Positions 1 to 9,285 of a stretch of 64,000 bases of DNA are shown here, in pieces. Position 1 is the stretch's first letter. Each line of letters starts with the position of its first letter. Below the pieces are notes generated by a model, which saw only the letters and a list, made by a program, of their open reading frames with translations, had not been told where the DNA came from and did no database searches. The position numbers and the translations under genes were made by a program. The stretch is from contig JAGCZH010000025.1 in the NCBI GenBank assembly GCA_017960475.1, forward strand, positions 1 to 64,000, written 5' to 3'. The DNA is from Bacteroidales bacterium (GTDB taxonomy: Bacteria > Bacteroidota > Bacteroidia > Bacteroidales > P3).

Positions 1-5
1 GGATG

Positions 6-36
6 CAAAAGTACAACCATTTTCCAAACTACCAAA
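6..36 (-). promoter_or_regulatory. Bacteroidetes-type promoter firing leftward out of window
   Basis: Read on the minus strand, TTTG (33-36) is followed after exactly 19 nt by TACTTTTG (6-13). This fits the known Bacteroidetes -33/-7 consensus TTTG-N19-TAnnTTTG. The gene it serves lies left of the window. The block around the -7 element closely matches the rpsL promoter near 51677, which suggests a highly expressed gene (inference). Confidence 0.7.
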
Positions 37-371
37 ATTTTTTTTCGCCGAAAAGGGGGCTAAAGGTCGACAGACACTGTGGCACAACATATTAGACTCG
101 AAAAAAAATTGTTTTTTTTCTTGCCGGAGGCGGAAAAAGGGCCGCGGAAAGGCGTCCATGGAGCGAAAAAAGCATAAAAAAAACGCCGGTAGGACCAAAA
201 ACAGCAAAAACACTTATATCGCATTTTATATCAGTTAGATACGCTAGATAAAACAGCCCTGTCGGCCTTACTTATCAACATAGATAATAACAGGGTATAA
301 AGGGACCTGACTTCCATGCTCAATTGGGTGTATTACAATCTAAATAATTATAGATAAAAGTATAAAAAGGA

Positions 372-397
372 TATATTTGTTTTTTTTTGTAAATTTG
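372..397 (+). promoter_or_regulatory. Candidate -7 elements for asparaginase gene
   Basis: Two TAnnTTTG matches are present: TATATTTG at 372-379 and TAAATTTG at 390-397. A run of nine T lies just before the second. Neither has a TTTG at the right -33 distance, so the T-tract may substitute for it. The leader to the start at 499 would be about 95 nt. Confidence 0.45.
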
Positions 398-498
398 CAA
401 TTTATTATAGTCATCAGCAAAGATAAGATCACCGAATATATCAATTTGATTTATAGGAATAAGCGTATCTTTCAATGGCAATAAAAAAGGGATAATTA

Positions 499-1554
499 AT
501 GAATAACGATAGTCGAAAGAACAAAGTCCTACTGATATATACGGGCGGGACAATAGGCATGGTACAGGACGAAAGTGGAGCGTTGCAGCCTTTCGCCATG
601 GAAAGGATTTACGATGCATTGCCGCTGCTGCAAAGGACAAACTACACAATAGATTCATGCCAGTTAGATGAAATAATCGATTCATCGAACATGACGCCCG
701 AATTTTGGGTTGACATAGCCACCATCATCGAAAAAAACTACGAAGACTATGATGGTTTTCTTGTGCTGCATGGAACCGACACAATGGCATACACAGCGTC
801 GGCGCTGAGTTTTATGTTCAAGAATCTATCGAAACCTATAGTGCTTACCGGCAGCCAGTTGCCGCTAGGCATGTTGCGTAGCGACGGCCGCGAGAACATC
901 ATTTGCGCACTGGAGATTGCCTCAGCCCAGCAGGTACTGATACCCGAAGTGACGATTTTCTTTGAGAACAAGTTATACCGCGGCAACCGCAGCACAAAGG
1001 TCAGCGCGGAGAATTTCAATGCCTTCGAGTCTTTCAATTATCCTTCGCTTGCCAAGGCAGGAATAAAGATTAGCTATCGGACTCATCTGTTCCAACCCAT
1101 ACCGACAGGCAAACTCGTTGTCAGAAAGAATTTTGACCGCAGGATAGCGGTATTGAAGTTGTTTCCAGGCATAACGCCCACCGTTGTGCGCGCCGTTGTA
1201 GAGACCCCCGACCTTCAAGGACTTGTAATCGAGACTTTCGGTTCCGGCAATGCGCCGACAGAATCGTGGTTTATCGAGGCGCTGGAAGATGCCTTGAAAC
1301 GAGGAGTCATTGTTCTCAATGTCACCCAATGCAAAGCCGGAGCCGTACAGATGCGCCAGTATCAAGCCAGCTGCGACATGGATCGCATAGGCGTTATTGG
1401 CGGCAGCGACATCACCTTGGAGGCAGCTGTGACAAAGATGATGTATCTATTAGGCAATTTCCCTGACGACAAGTCGAAAATCAGAGACCGGCTGGGCAAG
1501 AGCCTGCGAGGTGAAATATCGCAAGAAGTTGTTGAGGAGTACGATGAGTTTTGA
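499..1554 (+). CDS. ansA: L-asparaginase, type I (cytoplasmic)
   Basis: This enzyme hydrolyses L-asparagine to aspartate and ammonia. The 351-residue length fits type I asparaginases. The first catalytic threonine lies in TGGT at residues 15-18, and the second motif HGTDT is at 91-95, followed by GSQLP at 118-122. No signal peptide is visible, so the enzyme should be cytosolic. The ATG at 499 is the only good start before the TGGT motif. The heptose kinase gene follows 70 nt later on the same strand. The family also includes GatD-like subunits of tRNA amidotransferase, but those are archaeal and carry extra N-terminal sequence. Confidence 0.93.
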   Translation: MNNDSRKNKVLLIYTGGTIGMVQDESGALQPFAMERIYDALPLLQRTNYTIDSCQLDEIIDSSNMTPEFWVDIATIIEKNYEDYDGFLVLHGTDTMAYTASALSFMFKNLSKPIVLTGSQLPLGMLRSDGRENIICALEIASAQQVLIPEVTIFFENKLYRGNRSTKVSAENFNAFESFNYPSLAKAGIKISYRTHLFQPIPTGKLVVRKNFDRRIAVLKLFPGITPTVVRAVVETPDLQGLVIETFGSGNAPTESWFIEALEDALKRGVIVLNVTQCKAGAVQMRQYQASCDMDRIGVIGGSDITLEAAVTKMMYLLGNFPDDKSKIRDRLGKSLRGEISQEVVEEYDEF

Positions 1555-1624
1555 CCGAACAAGGAAAACGCAATCATCTAAATTGTTATCCAAATTATTA
1601 CTACTGCAAAAAACGGAGTTGTAA

Positions 1625-2620
1625 ATGACGACAAACGAATGGTTTGAAAAGATGTCCCACGAGCGAGTGATGATAGTGGGCGATGTAATGACAGACAATT
1701 ATATGTGGGGGAACGTGACAAGGATCTCGCCCGAAGCGCCAGTGCCTGTGGTATCGGTCACAAAGAGAGAGCGACGTCTGGGAGGAGCCGCCAATGTGGC
1801 GTTAAACATTGAGTCGATGGGAGCAGTGCCTATCATCTGCTCCGTTTTGGGCGACGACGACAACGGCAGAGATTTCTTGCAGATAATGTACCGCAACGGC
1901 ATGGACCGTCGCGGGATAGTGACCAGCGACAACAGGATGACAACGGTGAAATCGCGAGTGATCGGCAATAACGCCCATATAGTCCGTGTTGACGAAGAGC
2001 ACACCCATCCCCTGTCGACAATTGAGGAAGACCTGCTTTTGGAGCGCATAGGTCGCACCCTAAAAGCGATGCCCATCGATGCCATAATACTCCAGGACTA
2101 TGACAAAGGCTGCATTACACCCAGAATAATCGAAGAGGTCACAGCCATTGCAAACCGCAAAAAAATATTGACCACTGTCGATCCCAAGCATCGTAATTTC
2201 GCCTCGTTCAATAACGTCAGCTTATTCAAGCCCAACCTAAAAGAGCTGCGTGAAGGTCTCAATATAGAGATAGACGAAAGTACCGACGAGTCAATGATAA
2301 AAGACCTTACCAAGGCCTCTAGCATTCTGCGTGAAAAACAGGGCATAGACATAGTACTGATAACCCTTTCAAGCCGAGGCATGTATGCCTGCGATTTTCG
2401 TCAAGGAGAGCCTCGTGCCATACTGACACCTTCGTGTGCCCATGCCGTATCCGATGTCTCCGGCGCTGGCGACACTGTCATCAGCGTCATTACACTTGCT
2501 TTGGCGACGGGGATGGATTTGGAGCAAGCGGTACACTATGCCAACACTGCTGGAGGAATTGTTTGTGGACAGGTTGGTGTTGTTCCCATAGAACGGGAGC
2601 GACTAGCCAACGCTCTTTAA
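1625..2620 (+). CDS. rfaE1: D-glycero-beta-D-manno-heptose-7-phosphate kinase (PfkB family)
   Basis: The protein is a ribokinase/PfkB-type sugar kinase that would make heptose-1,7-bisphosphate for ADP-heptose and lipopolysaccharide core. The substrate-side motif GGAANVA is at residues 53-59. The C-terminal PfkB signature with GAGD, ending in the catalytic Asp283, is near residues 277-286. At 331 residues it contains only the kinase half: the cytidylyltransferase domain found in bifunctional E. coli HldE is absent and must be encoded elsewhere. The HldD epimerase of the same pathway lies at 8227-9204. The specificity call rests on overall similarity to HldE N-terminal domains. Another PfkB sugar kinase is possible but less likely. 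Confidence 0.85.
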   Translation: MTTNEWFEKMSHERVMIVGDVMTDNYMWGNVTRISPEAPVPVVSVTKRERRLGGAANVALNIESMGAVPIICSVLGDDDNGRDFLQIMYRNGMDRRGIVTSDNRMTTVKSRVIGNNAHIVRVDEEHTHPLSTIEEDLLLERIGRTLKAMPIDAIILQDYDKGCITPRIIEEVTAIANRKKILTTVDPKHRNFASFNNVSLFKPNLKELREGLNIEIDESTDESMIKDLTKASSILREKQGIDIVLITLSSRGMYACDFRQGEPRAILTPSCAHAVSDVSGAGDTVISVITLALATGMDLEQAVHYANTAGGIVCGQVGVVPIERERLANAL

Positions 2621-2704
2621 CCCTTTATCAGCGGAAATAGTGGCAACATACGTTTTTTTCAGGCCGAGATATTAAACCTGACGAAATTGCGTTATTGGGA
2701 TAAC

Positions 2705-3436
2705 ATGAGACTTGTGAATCCTATACAATTCAAACAGTGGGCAGTGGTTTTGCTGTTGCTCGTTGCCGTGTGTTATGTCCACGGTCAGGTCACCTATCTT
2801 GCCAGTTTTGACAAGAAGAAGATACACTACGGAATACAGATAGGATACACCCAGTCAAAGTTTGAGAACGCATACACTCAAGATGACGAAGTGCGGCAAT
2901 CACTACAAAACACCCTATCTTACTATACACCAGGTTTTCATATTGCCGTTTTGGCTGATTTTCGGTTAGGCAACTATTTCAATTTTCGCCTGTTGCCTGG
3001 TCTGACACTGATAAACAGGACATTCCATTATGCATGGACCGACGCTTACGTGCAACAGCATCATGGCGCGGACGCTAAACGAAACGTGGAGTCTGTTTAT
3101 GGCGAGATTCCCTTCGACATAAAATTCAGAGCCTTCCGCTATCGTAATTTCAGGCCCTACCTTACTGCTGGAGGCAGCTATGGTTTCGATTTCGCATCAA
3201 TGCGAAACAATAAAAACAACAACGACCAGTCCATTATCCGACTAAACACCAGCGATTTGCGTTATACCACCGGCGTAGGTTTTGATTTTTACCTCCGCTA
3301 CGTGAAATTCGCCATAGAGTTGAAGATGAGTTTTGGCTTCAGCGACCTGAAGGTGGATGATGACGACCTCTACACACGGTCTGTCGACTATATAAACACC
3401 AGGACATTCATGCTGAGTTTTACTTTCGAGGGATGA
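2705..3436 (+). CDS. porT: PorT-family outer-membrane protein (type IX secretion/gliding)
   Basis: This is a 243-residue protein with an N-terminal signal segment (hydrophobic run at about residues 14-28, ending near HGQ). The rest consists of alternating beta-strand-like stretches typical of an eight-strand outer-membrane barrel. Internal landmarks resemble PorT/SprT: an RLLPGL segment, a VESVYGEIP stretch and a RPYLTAGG stretch. PorT is needed for type IX secretion in Porphyromonas and gliding Bacteroidetes. The ATG at 2705 is preferred over an in-frame TTG at 2687 because it gives a clean signal peptide. The FAD-protein gene starts 7 nt after the stop, so the two are probably co-transcribed. 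GldD (11269-11898) supports a type IX system in this organism. Confidence 0.82.
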   Translation: MRLVNPIQFKQWAVVLLLLVAVCYVHGQVTYLASFDKKKIHYGIQIGYTQSKFENAYTQDDEVRQSLQNTLSYYTPGFHIAVLADFRLGNYFNFRLLPGLTLINRTFHYAWTDAYVQQHHGADAKRNVESVYGEIPFDIKFRAFRYRNFRPYLTAGGSYGFDFASMRNNKNNNDQSIIRLNTSDLRYTTGVGFDFYLRYVKFAIELKMSFGFSDLKVDDDDLYTRSVDYINTRTFMLSFTFEG

Positions 3437-3443
3437 CGACACA

Positions 3444-4994
3444 ATGCATAGTATTGACCTTACACTGACACCGGAAGAGTATAGCGATCCGTCGCTATTG
3501 AACAGCATTGTCGCCGCCAAGCTCAGAGTGCCTGTCGACACCATCACACATTCCGAGATAATAAGACGCAGCCTTGACTCACGCCGGAGCATACGTTACC
3601 ATTGTGTCGCCGAGGTGTATTTGAAAGACGAGACCTATCATAGTCCTGACTACCGTTCGCCTTACCAAGACTGTCATTCAGCGCGACGAGTAGTCATTGT
3701 CGGCGCAGGCCCAGCTGGCTTGTTCGCCGCACTCAGGGCGCTGGAGATAGGATTGAAGCCCGTCATCGTAGAGCGTGGCATGGCTGTTGAGGAGCGCAAA
3801 AAAGCGATAAGCCACATGGTACGCAGCGGCAAAGTTAACGAAGCGAGCAATTGGTGTTTCGGTGAAGGCGGCGCCGGCACATACAGTGACGGCAAACTCT
3901 TTACACGAAGCACAAAACGCGGCAATGTGGGAGATGTCCTTAAAAAATTCGTGGAGCATGGCGCCGACCCGAAAATAATGATAGACGCCCACGCCCATAT
4001 TGGCACCGACCGACTGAGTCCTATTATCGCCAACATGAGACGAACCATAGAGAGCTATGGCGGCGAGATACATTTCGGCATGAAGATGACCGACCTTATT
4101 GTCAAAGAGGGTAAGGTTGGCGGCATTGTCTGCGACAGCGGCGCAAAGGTGGAGGGCGAAGCCGTACTCCTTGCCACGGGCCACTCGGCGAGGGATATCT
4201 ACCACCTATTCCACAAACAAGGATGGCGGCTCGAAGCCAAACCCTTTGCCATTGGAGTCCGTGTGGAGCATCCCCAGAGCCTTATCAACGAGATACAATA
4301 CCACGGCAAACAGTACTCACCACTACTCCCTCCCGCCGCGTACAGTCTGACGACACAGGTCGATGGCCATGGGGTCTTCTCGTTCTGCATGTGTCCGGGC
4401 GGAGTGATAGTCCCCGCCGCCACAGCCGACGGCGAGCAGGTCGTCAACGGCATGAGCAACGCCAGCCGAAGCTCGGCATACGCCAATAGTGGCATCGCTG
4501 TAACTGTCTCGCCACAAGATGTGCCGGACTATGCCAAGTATGGGGAATTGTCGCTGCTTCACTTCCAACAAGACATTGAGCGGCGTGTATTCACCATTGC
4601 CGGAGGAGGGCTAAGAGCGCCCGGTCAAAGGCTTACTGATTTCTGTGAGCACCATACCACCGGACGACTAAACCGAAGCAACTACATGGGGGAGTATGTC
4701 CATGGCGAGCTCAGCGCCATGCTGCCAGCGTTTGTGTGCGACTGTCTACGACAGGCCTTTCGCGACTTTGAACGCAAGATGAGAGGTTTCTACACCGAGC
4801 AAGCAAGTTTGCTGGCTGTGGAAAGCCGAACATCGTCGCCAGTAAGAATACCCAGAGGTGAAGACGGCCAACACCCTCAATTAAAAGGACTTTACCCTTG
4901 TGGCGAAGGGGCAGGCTATGCCGGCGGCATAGTCTCATCAGCCTTAGACGGTATCAAACAGATGGAAAACATCTTCGCCAATATTAGTTTTTAG
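3444..4994 (+). CDS. NAD(P)/FAD-dependent oxidoreductase (COG2509-like)
   Basis: This 516-residue flavoprotein has an N-terminal extension of about 80 residues. A Rossmann FAD-binding motif, GAGPAG, follows at 87-92. Two further landmarks are visible: FGEGGAGTYSDGKL near residue 138 and a C-terminal PCGEGAGYAGGIVSSALDG stretch that closes the FAD site. This architecture matches the widespread, poorly characterised FAD-dependent dehydrogenase family related to 'YtfP/HI0933-like' proteins. The substrate is unknown. The gene starts 7 nt after porT. In Bacteroidetes this family often sits among housekeeping genes, so the link with PorT may only be positional. Confidence 0.85.
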   Translation: MHSIDLTLTPEEYSDPSLLNSIVAAKLRVPVDTITHSEIIRRSLDSRRSIRYHCVAEVYLKDETYHSPDYRSPYQDCHSARRVVIVGAGPAGLFAALRALEIGLKPVIVERGMAVEERKKAISHMVRSGKVNEASNWCFGEGGAGTYSDGKLFTRSTKRGNVGDVLKKFVEHGADPKIMIDAHAHIGTDRLSPIIANMRRTIESYGGEIHFGMKMTDLIVKEGKVGGIVCDSGAKVEGEAVLLATGHSARDIYHLFHKQGWRLEAKPFAIGVRVEHPQSLINEIQYHGKQYSPLLPPAAYSLTTQVDGHGVFSFCMCPGGVIVPAATADGEQVVNGMSNASRSSAYANSGIAVTVSPQDVPDYAKYGELSLLHFQQDIERRVFTIAGGGLRAPGQRLTDFCEHHTTGRLNRSNYMGEYVHGELSAMLPAFVCDCLRQAFRDFERKMRGFYTEQASLLAVESRTSSPVRIPRGEDGQHPQLKGLYPCGEGAGYAGGIVSSALDGIKQMENIFANISF

Positions 4995-5064
4995 ATAAAA
5001 GCATGTAATGGTGACATAATTTACAAAAACTGCACCTACTGATAGATCATATTATCTCCATACA

Positions 5065-7254
5065 ATGAACTTCAAGCTTGAATCGGATTTCGCGCCCATG
5101 GGCGACCAGCCCGAAGCCATCAAAGAACTGGTGGAGGGGATACGCCGTGGACAGAGGGCTCAGGTGCTTCTCGGCGTGACAGGCAGCGGCAAGACATTCA
5201 CTGTCGCCAACGTCATAGCCCAGCTTAACAGGCCTACATTGGTAATGAGCCACAACAAAACCCTTGCGGCACAGCTATATGGAGAATTCAAGCAGTTTTT
5301 CCCAAACAACGCCGTGGAGTATTTCGTATCTTATTACGACTACTATCAGCCCGAAGCCTATATTCCCGCCACGAACACCTACATTGAGAAAGACCTCGCC
5401 ATCAACGATGAGCTTGACAAACTGAGGTTGCGGGCATCGTCCGCGCTTCTTAGCGGCCGACGTGACGTCATCGTTGTCTGTTCGGTGAGCTGCATATATG
5501 GCATCGGCAATCCCGCCGAATTCGCCAAAGGCACCGTACATCTTAAGAAAGGCGACCAAATGACACGCGACAGCCTGCTATTAAGACTTCTTGACGCACA
5601 ATACAGCCGCAACGAAATAGAATTCATAAACGGGCGTTTCAGGGTTAAAGGTGACACTGTGGACATCTTTCCCTCCTTTGCCGACTTCTGTTACCGTATA
5701 GGTTTCTGGGACGATGAGATCGAGACACTTGAGACTTTCGACCCCGTCAGTGGTCAACACCTCGAAACCCTTGAAGAGGCCACAATATATCCCGCCAGCA
5801 ATTTCCTCACCAACAAAGAGACCATGGCCGATGCCTTGTTGAACATACAGAAAGACATGTATGAACGCCGCGATTACCTACAAAGCATAGGCAAGCATTT
5901 GGAGGCCAAGCGACTGGAAGAGCGTGTAAACTATGATGTGGAGATGATACAAGAGCTAGGCTATTGCAGCGGCATAGAGAACTACAGTCGCTATTTTGAC
6001 GGGCGGGAACCCGGGAGCCGCCCATTCTGTCTGCTTGACTATTTCCCTGACGATTTCCTACTCGTCGTCGACGAGAGCCATGTCACCATACCGCAGATAG
6101 GCGCAATGTATGGCGGCGACCGAAGCCGAAAGACCTCGTTAGTGGAGTATGGTTTCCGTCTACCCTCGGCACTCGACAACCGACCGTTGCGCTACGAGGA
6201 ATTCTATGCCCTGACAGGCCAAACCATTTATATCAGCGCAACGCCAGCCGACTATGAGCTCAGCGAAGCCGAAGGTGTTGTTGTGGAGCAGTTAATCCGA
6301 CCGACAGGACTGCTTGACCCCGTTGTGGAGGTGCGACCAGCCGTAACCCAAGTCGACGATCTGTTAGAGCAGATTGAGGACACCATAGATCAAGGCGAGC
6401 GGGTCCTTGTCACCACATTGACAAAACGTATGGCCGAAGAGCTGAGCAGCTACCTGATAAACCTAGGCATAAAGACAGCGTATATACACAGTGATGTCGA
6501 CACATTGGAGAGGGTTGAGATTATGCGAGACCTGCGCATGGGAGTCTACGATGTCTTGGTCGGAGTCAACCTATTACGCGAAGGCCTTGACTTGCCTGAA
6601 GTGTCGCTTGTCGCCATACTTGACGCCGACAAAGAGGGATTTCTGCGCAGCGATCGGGCATTGATACAAACCATTGGTCGAGCAGCCCGCAACGTTCACA
6701 GCCGCGCAATACTTTATGCCGACACCATCACAGGCTCTATGCAGCGCGCCATTGATGAAACCAACCGCCATAGAGAGAAACAGATACGTTACAACATGGA
6801 GCATGGTATTGTTCCACGACAGATTGTAAAAAGCACTGAGGCGATAATAGGACAGACATCCGTGATAGAACTCGCCGCCGAAGCGGGAGACGACGAGCCG
6901 ACAGGACTCTCATCCAGCCTGGGAGACAACAACGCCCAGCTTGCCGCCAGCCCCTATGCCATGAACACATCCTCACAAGGGGCTCAAAGAGCAAAAAGCT
7001 TCCATATGGGTAATATTGAATCTTCAAAAGCAGGTGAAATTGACGACTGGGACGAGCCCCTGAGAGGTCAAGAGAGAGATTCCACACCCCCAATAATAGA
7101 GACCCGAACCAAAGCACAGTTGCGCAAAGATATCCGCGAGGCACAACGAAAGATGCAGATTGCCGCGAAAGAGATGGACTTCCTCACCGCCGCACGCTAC
7201 CGTGACAACATCAGAGCCATGCAGGCAGCACTAGACACAGCAAGAGGTGAGTAA
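5065..7254 (+). CDS. uvrB: UvrABC excision nuclease subunit B
   Basis: UvrB is the damage-verifying helicase-like subunit of nucleotide excision repair. Walker A GVTGSGKT is at residues 37-44. The beta-hairpin that clamps DNA ([10 protein letters not shown]) is at about 90-99. A DESH helicase motif II lies near residue 340, and the C-terminal UVR motif that binds UvrC is at about 690-725. At 729 residues it is some 50 residues longer than most UvrB. The extra length is a low-complexity Ser/Ala/Gly/acidic linker at about 620-685, just before the UVR motif. The gene stands between the FAD protein and an RNA methyltransferase, with its own 70-nt upstream gap. Confidence 0.97.
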   Translation: MNFKLESDFAPMGDQPEAIKELVEGIRRGQRAQVLLGVTGSGKTFTVANVIAQLNRPTLVMSHNKTLAAQLYGEFKQFFPNNAVEYFVSYYDYYQPEAYIPATNTYIEKDLAINDELDKLRLRASSALLSGRRDVIVVCSVSCIYGIGNPAEFAKGTVHLKKGDQMTRDSLLLRLLDAQYSRNEIEFINGRFRVKGDTVDIFPSFADFCYRIGFWDDEIETLETFDPVSGQHLETLEEATIYPASNFLTNKETMADALLNIQKDMYERRDYLQSIGKHLEAKRLEERVNYDVEMIQELGYCSGIENYSRYFDGREPGSRPFCLLDYFPDDFLLVVDESHVTIPQIGAMYGGDRSRKTSLVEYGFRLPSALDNRPLRYEEFYALTGQTIYISATPADYELSEAEGVVVEQLIRPTGLLDPVVEVRPAVTQVDDLLEQIEDTIDQGERVLVTTLTKRMAEELSSYLINLGIKTAYIHSDVDTLERVEIMRDLRMGVYDVLVGVNLLREGLDLPEVSLVAILDADKEGFLRSDRALIQTIGRAARNVHSRAILYADTITGSMQRAIDETNRHREKQIRYNMEHGIVPRQIVKSTEAIIGQTSVIELAAEAGDDEPTGLSSSLGDNNAQLAASPYAMNTSSQGAQRAKSFHMGNIESSKAGEIDDWDEPLRGQERDSTPPIIETRTKAQLRKDIREAQRKMQIAAKEMDFLTAARYRDNIRAMQAALDTARGE

Positions 7255-7288
7255 TTCACAACCTGTGATATTTCTTTCATTAAAAGTC

Positions 7289-7320
7289 TTTGCTGTTTTC
7301 AAAAAAAAAACATATTTTTG
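7289..7320 (+). promoter_or_regulatory. Promoter of the RNA methyltransferase gene
   Basis: TTTG at 7289-7292 is followed after 20 nt by TATTTTTG at 7313-7320, a good match to the Bacteroidetes consensus. Transcription would start near 7327 and leave a leader of about 160 nt before the ATG at 7487. A ten-A run lies between the two boxes. Confidence 0.65.
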
Positions 7321-7486
7321 TCGTTTACGCCGAAACTCCTTGTGAAAAGGCAATAAAACCACGAAGCTCTATCCGTCAGTTTTGTAGCTGCTCCGCCAAA
7401 AATATCGTCAATGCGATTTCAAAAAAAACAGTGGTATTTGTCAAGGGCCAGTCACAACAAAGCGACACATTTGGCGTTATGCTGAT

Positions 7487-8236
7487 ATGAACAGTCTGTC
7501 GAAAAACCAAATAAAGAATCTAACCGCCTACCGTCAGCAGAAACGCTGCGATGAAGATGGTGTTTTCGTCGTTGAGGGCGTCAAGATGTGCGACGAGGCT
7601 CTGCAATCGAGTTTCAACATACTTACAATATGCGGCACCACGGAGTATATACAATCACATTGCTCCATACTGCCGCCAAGCAGCGATATTTATGAAATAA
7701 GCGGCGAGCAACTAGAGCGTCTCAGCAACCAGCGCACCCCAAACAAGGTGTGGATGCTTGTTGAAAGAGGCTATCCAGCGCCAAACACAACAGCAAACAC
7801 TCTCGTATTAGCTCTAGACGGACTACAGGACCCAGGGAACATGGGCACAATAATGCGTACTGCCGACTGGTACGGCATAAGAAAGATTGTGTGCAGCCAC
7901 GACACTGTGAGTTGTTACAATCCCAAAGTGGTACAGTCCTCAATGGGGGCAATATTCCGCACAAACGTGGAATACTGCGACCTCACCGAAAGACTTGACA
8001 GCCTGTCGAAGGAAGGCTTCACCCTTTATGGCGCGATGCTTGACGGCGAGAACCTATACAAGGCGGAAAAAAAGAGTCCTTCGGTGCTGGTGATTGGCAA
8101 CGAAGGACATGGTATAAGCGAAAAAATCTCGTCGAAGATAGAGCGCCGTTTAAACATCCCCAACATTGGGGGAACATGCGAGTCGCTCAACGCCGCTGTG
8201 GCCACAGCAATATTGGTAAGCGAATTTTATCGATAG
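7487..8236 (+). CDS. TrmH/SpoU-family RNA 2'-O-methyltransferase
   Basis: This enzyme is predicted to transfer a methyl group from S-adenosylmethionine to a ribose 2'-OH of rRNA or tRNA. The three SpoU motifs are clear: motif 1 with DPGNMGTIMRTA at residues 115-126, motif 2 NEGHGI at 205-210, and motif 3 with NIP...ESLNAAVA at 223-239, which build the trefoil-knot cofactor site. An N-terminal substrate-binding domain of about 90 residues resembles RlmB and TsnR. The exact target base cannot be told from sequence. The last 10 nt overlap, tail to tail, the 3' end of hldD on the other strand. Confidence 0.9.
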   Translation: MNSLSKNQIKNLTAYRQQKRCDEDGVFVVEGVKMCDEALQSSFNILTICGTTEYIQSHCSILPPSSDIYEISGEQLERLSNQRTPNKVWMLVERGYPAPNTTANTLVLALDGLQDPGNMGTIMRTADWYGIRKIVCSHDTVSCYNPKVVQSSMGAIFRTNVEYCDLTERLDSLSKEGFTLYGAMLDGENLYKAEKKSPSVLVIGNEGHGISEKISSKIERRLNIPNIGGTCESLNAAVATAILVSEFYR

Positions 8237-9204
8237 ATATCGTTCCCCATAAGGAAACCTCCAACATACTGTTCCACACCCTCCGGCACAGAGGCAAAAG
8301 GAGCGTCATAGCCCACACTGCGCAGCTTGGTGAGATCGGCCTGAGTGAAATACTGATACTGATGGCGCACAGACTCTGGCATATCAATATATTCGATAAC
8401 AGGGTCCAAACCCATAGCGCGAGCCACACTCTGCGCGACGACATTATAGGATGTAGCATTCCCTGTGCCCACATTGAAGAGTCCACTTACATCGCGGTGC
8501 TCCAACATCCACAGCATGACATTGACACAGTCGCCAACCCAGACAAAGTCGCGCCTCTGCTCGCCATCGGCGAAATCATCTCGATAAGATTTGAAAAGGC
8601 GGACTTTCCCTGTTGTGCGAAATTGCTCGTAAAAATGACGCATCACACTCATCTGCATACCTTTATGATACTCATTAGGACCATATACGTTGAAAAACTT
8701 GAGTCCAACAACCTGAGTAGCGCTACCTCCAATGGCTGAGGCGATATATTTGTCTACTGAGTTCTTGCTCCAACCATAGGGATTGAGTGGTCGCAGGGAG
8801 CTTATAAACTTCAAGTCGTCTCGGTCTACAAAACCATGTTCGCCGCCTCCGTAGGTGGCAGCTGAAGAGGCATAGATAAGTGGAGTATTGTGGGCAATAC
8901 AGAAATCGAACAATTTGACTGTGAGTTGGAAATTGCTGCGAAGTATTAAATCCACGTCGGTCTCGGTGGTTGAGGATATAGCTCCAAGATGCAACACGGC
9001 CTCAATATCGGAAGCGTGATTCTCGAGCAACATATCTATCTGGTCCGGAAGAAAGAATCGCAAGGCTCCTCGTTTCGCCACGTTGCGCCATTTATCGCCA
9101 TTGCCAAACGTGTCGACAACGGCGATGTCGCGATAACCTCTACGCTCCATCTCGGCAAGGAGATTGGAACCAATGAAACCACAAGCACCAGTTACGATAT
9201 ACAT
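8227..9204 (-). CDS. hldD: ADP-L-glycero-D-manno-heptose 6-epimerase
   Basis: HldD performs the last step of ADP-heptose synthesis for lipopolysaccharide, inverting C6 with bound NADP. It is an extended short-chain dehydrogenase of 325 residues. The nucleotide-binding TGACGFIGS is at 5-13, and the catalytic Tyr143 and Lys147 sit in the YxxxK motif of NPYGWSKNS. A Ser-rich stretch near 113-118 (SSAATYGG) supplies the third active-site residue. The N-terminal DTFGNGDKW segment is typical of HldD. The gene converges on the RNA methyltransferase with a 10-nt overlap. The kinase of the same pathway is at 1625-2620, apart from it rather than in one operon. Confidence 0.94.
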   Translation of the reverse strand: MYIVTGACGFIGSNLLAEMERRGYRDIAVVDTFGNGDKWRNVAKRGALRFFLPDQIDMLLENHASDIEAVLHLGAISSTTETDVDLILRSNFQLTVKLFDFCIAHNTPLIYASSAATYGGGEHGFVDRDDLKFISSLRPLNPYGWSKNSVDKYIASAIGGSATQVVGLKFFNVYGPNEYHKGMQMSVMRHFYEQFRTTGKVRLFKSYRDDFADGEQRRDFVWVGDCVNVMLWMLEHRDVSGLFNVGTGNATSYNVVAQSVARAMGLDPVIEYIDMPESVRHQYQYFTQADLTKLRSVGYDAPFASVPEGVEQYVGGFLMGNDIYR

Positions 9205-9285
9205 AAAAAGATATTATAGATAGTTCAGATGTATTGTGTATAGCGACAATCCAATGATGGAATCATGAGAATAAAAACAAATCCA

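Larger units (their letters stand above)
1..498. other. Intergenic region left of asparaginase gene
   Basis: No gene is supported here. The left end holds a minus-strand promoter that fires out of the window (described separately). The middle is A/T-rich with long A and T runs, and the right part carries two plus-strand -7-like elements before the asparaginase gene. Weak short repeats (CCCTGT near 256 and ACAGGG near 290) could form a hairpin, but without a T-run the case is poor. Confidence 0.6.

Noticed and set aside
256-295. Hairpin CCCTGT/ACAGGG
   Set aside because: Short stem, long loop and no T-run; not distinguishable from chance.
320-685. Minus-strand open frame over the asparaginase start
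   Set aside because: It covers the start of the real gene and its composition is that of an A/T-rich spacer.
1625-2620. Bifunctional HldE
   Set aside because: Only the PfkB kinase domain is present; the frame ends where the second domain would begin.
7290-7490. Short open frame between uvrB and the RNA methyltransferase
   Set aside because: It starts inside the promoter, has biased composition and no family features.
8176-8739. Open frame crossing the RNA methyltransferase end and hldD
   Set aside because: It overlaps two well-supported genes in the wrong frame or strand and has no domain.
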